Source of the DNA: Acidimicrobiaceae bacterium
Lineage (GTDB): Bacteria; Actinomycetota; Acidimicrobiia; Acidimicrobiales; RAAP-2
Reading direction: 5' to 3'
Length of the DNA: 6,690 bases
Assembly: GCA_003135595.1 (NCBI GenBank)
Contig: PLCI01000154.1
Location: 3,735 to 10,424, forward strand
Shown here: piece by piece, positions 5,869 to 6,690 of the stretch
How positions within the stretch are numbered: position 1 is the stretch's first letter
Layout: every line of letters starts with the position of its first letter
The notes under the pieces: model-generated
What the model was told of the DNA's origin: nothing
The model's input: only the letters and a program-made list of their open reading frames with translations
The model's database searches: none
Program-made: the position numbers and the translations under genes

Positions 5869-6690
5869 GCGAGCGCCGCCTCGAAGAGCACCGGGGTGTC
5901 GTCCGTCTCGGTCATCGCGGCGTAGGTCGCACCGGGCCGCAGCGATGCCGCGCCATGGCGACCATCCGGCGTGAGGCACAGCGCACGGACGTCCGAGGAG
6001 AACTCGTCGGGGAGCGATGCCGCCTCGTTGAGCATGCGCCGACACGACGTGACGGGGTCAAAGCCCGCGGCGAGCCCGTCGACCACCATCCGCGCGCCGG
6101 TGACACGCATCGTGAGCTCGCCCCGGCCGGTGCACGCCGCGGCTCCGAAGCGCGTGTCGCAGTAGAGCCCCGCGCCCGGGAGCGCGGAGTCCCCGACACG
6201 GCCCGGATACTTCCAGGGGAAGCCACTCGTCGACACTGCGACGACGAGCTCGCCTGCTCGATCGAGCGCGAGGACGTTGACCGTGCCCCAGGGGCCGTCG
6301 TGGGGTGCGAGTCGACGGACGAGCTCGAGCGCGGTGGCTCGATACGCCTCGTTCTCAGGCGTCACCGATCCCGTGCCCGCACCCCCGGCTGCCGACAGCG
6401 AGGTCCGGAACAGCCGGGCGGACTCCTCGGTGAGCAGCTCGGCGCGCTTGAAGCCCTGCTCGTCGGCGAACAGCTCGGCGCCATCGCCGACCAAGAGGCA
6501 GTGCTGGGGCAGCTGCTCAAGCACCGCCCGCGCGATCGAGATCGGGTGCGCGTAGCCCCGAATGGCGCCCACGCCCCCGAAGGCACGGGTCGAGCCCACC
6601 ATCACCGCGGCATCGAGCTCGACGACACCTTGGGCGTTGGGCAGCCCGCCCGTGCCGACGTAGTGGTCGTCGAGGTTGTCCTCGCAGCGC
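5865..6690 (-). CDS. Ntn-hydrolase, glycosylasparaginase/isoaspartyl-peptidase family (5' partial)
   Basis: The frame is open to the window's right edge (first full codon at 6689) and ends TGA at 5865-5867, so the N-terminus is missing. The visible part opens CEDNLDDHYVGTGGLPNAQG then VVELDAAVM, typical of N4-(beta-N-acetylglucosaminyl)-L-asparaginases. LLVGDGAELFADEQGF lies in the alpha chain. The beta chain is expected to begin at the Thr in GTVNVLALD (codon at 6282-6284), the nucleophile exposed by self-cleavage. From it, the Arg of GRVGDS is 28 residues on and the Thr-Gly of CTGRGE 51-52 on, the same spacing as human Thr206, Arg234, Thr257 and Gly258. The residue before the nucleophile is Gly, as in plant-type/EcAIII isoaspartyl peptidases, rather than Asp, as in glycosylasparaginases, so the substrate could be isoaspartyl dipeptides or GlcNAc-Asn. 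It is coupled by a 4-base overlap to dppA. Family is firm, substrate open. Confidence 0.93.
   Translation of the reverse strand, partial: RCEDNLDDHYVGTGGLPNAQGVVELDAAVMVGSTRAFGGVGAIRGYAHPISIARAVLEQLPQHCLLVGDGAELFADEQGFKRAELLTEESARLFRTSLSAAGGAGTGSVTPENEAYRATALELVRRLAPHDGPWGTVNVLALDRAGELVVAVSTSGFPWKYPGRVGDSALPGAGLYCDTRFGAAACTGRGELTMRVTGARMVVDGLAAGFDPVTSCRRMLNEAASLPDEFSSDVRALCLTPDGRHGAASLRPGATYAAMTETDDTPVLFEAALA

Noticed and set aside
5869..6045. N-terminal extension of the M55 peptidase to the start at 6045
   Set aside because: It overlaps the upstream Ntn-hydrolase by about 180 bases, is low in conserved sequence, and the GTG at 5868 gives the exact DppA start.
5865..6605. Start of the Ntn-hydrolase at the GTG at 6605
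   Set aside because: The same frame continues to the window edge with conserved family sequence (GGLPN, ELDAAVM), so this is an internal codon of a truncated gene.

Overview
This is a high-GC actinobacterial window. The left part (about 1-3240) is one end of an integrative mobile element and the right part (about 3240-6690) is ordinary host chromosome. Actinobacterial origin is inferred from a RepSA-type replication initiator like those of Streptomyces/Actinomycete Integrative and Conjugative Elements (AICEs), the G+C-rich codon use, and a tRNA-Glu of actinobacterial type. No species can be named from the sequence; a deep-branching group is possible.

Mobile-element part. A RepSA-like HUH rolling-circle initiator enters from the left edge (+ strand, N-terminus cut off) and ends at 1178. 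Facing it on the - strand are a four-helix membrane protein of unknown function (1296-1874), with visibly lower G+C than its neighbours, and a complete tyrosine recombinase integrase (1923-3116). Between the integrase start and the tRNA lie a perfect tandem 12-bp repeat (3154-3177), a good candidate for integrase arm-binding sites, and some short palindromes. The element abuts the 3' end of tRNA-Glu(UUC) (3238-3310, - strand), the probable attachment site. Integrase and tRNA point the same way, and I see no T-rich terminator between them.

Host part. A 266-bp gap upstream of the next gene contains a small hairpin and an imperfect pentanucleotide (CGACA-type) repeat. A secreted protein with seven FG-GAP-like beta-propeller blades follows (3577-4920, + strand). 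It meets a convergent operon across a 10-bp hairpin (4965-4998). The operon (- strand) encodes an N-terminally cut Ntn-hydrolase of the glycosylasparaginase/isoaspartyl-peptidase family (5865 to beyond 6690) and a DppA-like M55 zinc D-aminopeptidase (5044-5868). The two reading frames overlap by four bases (GTGA), which suggests translational coupling and a joint role in breaking down unusual (isoaspartyl, D-residue or glyco-asparagine) peptides.

The most interesting points are the unusual element-end architecture (rep and int convergent, int start facing the tRNA, no recognisable excisionase), the atypical membrane-protein cargo, and the asparaginase plus D-aminopeptidase pairing. No CRISPR array, IS element or obvious defence system is present.
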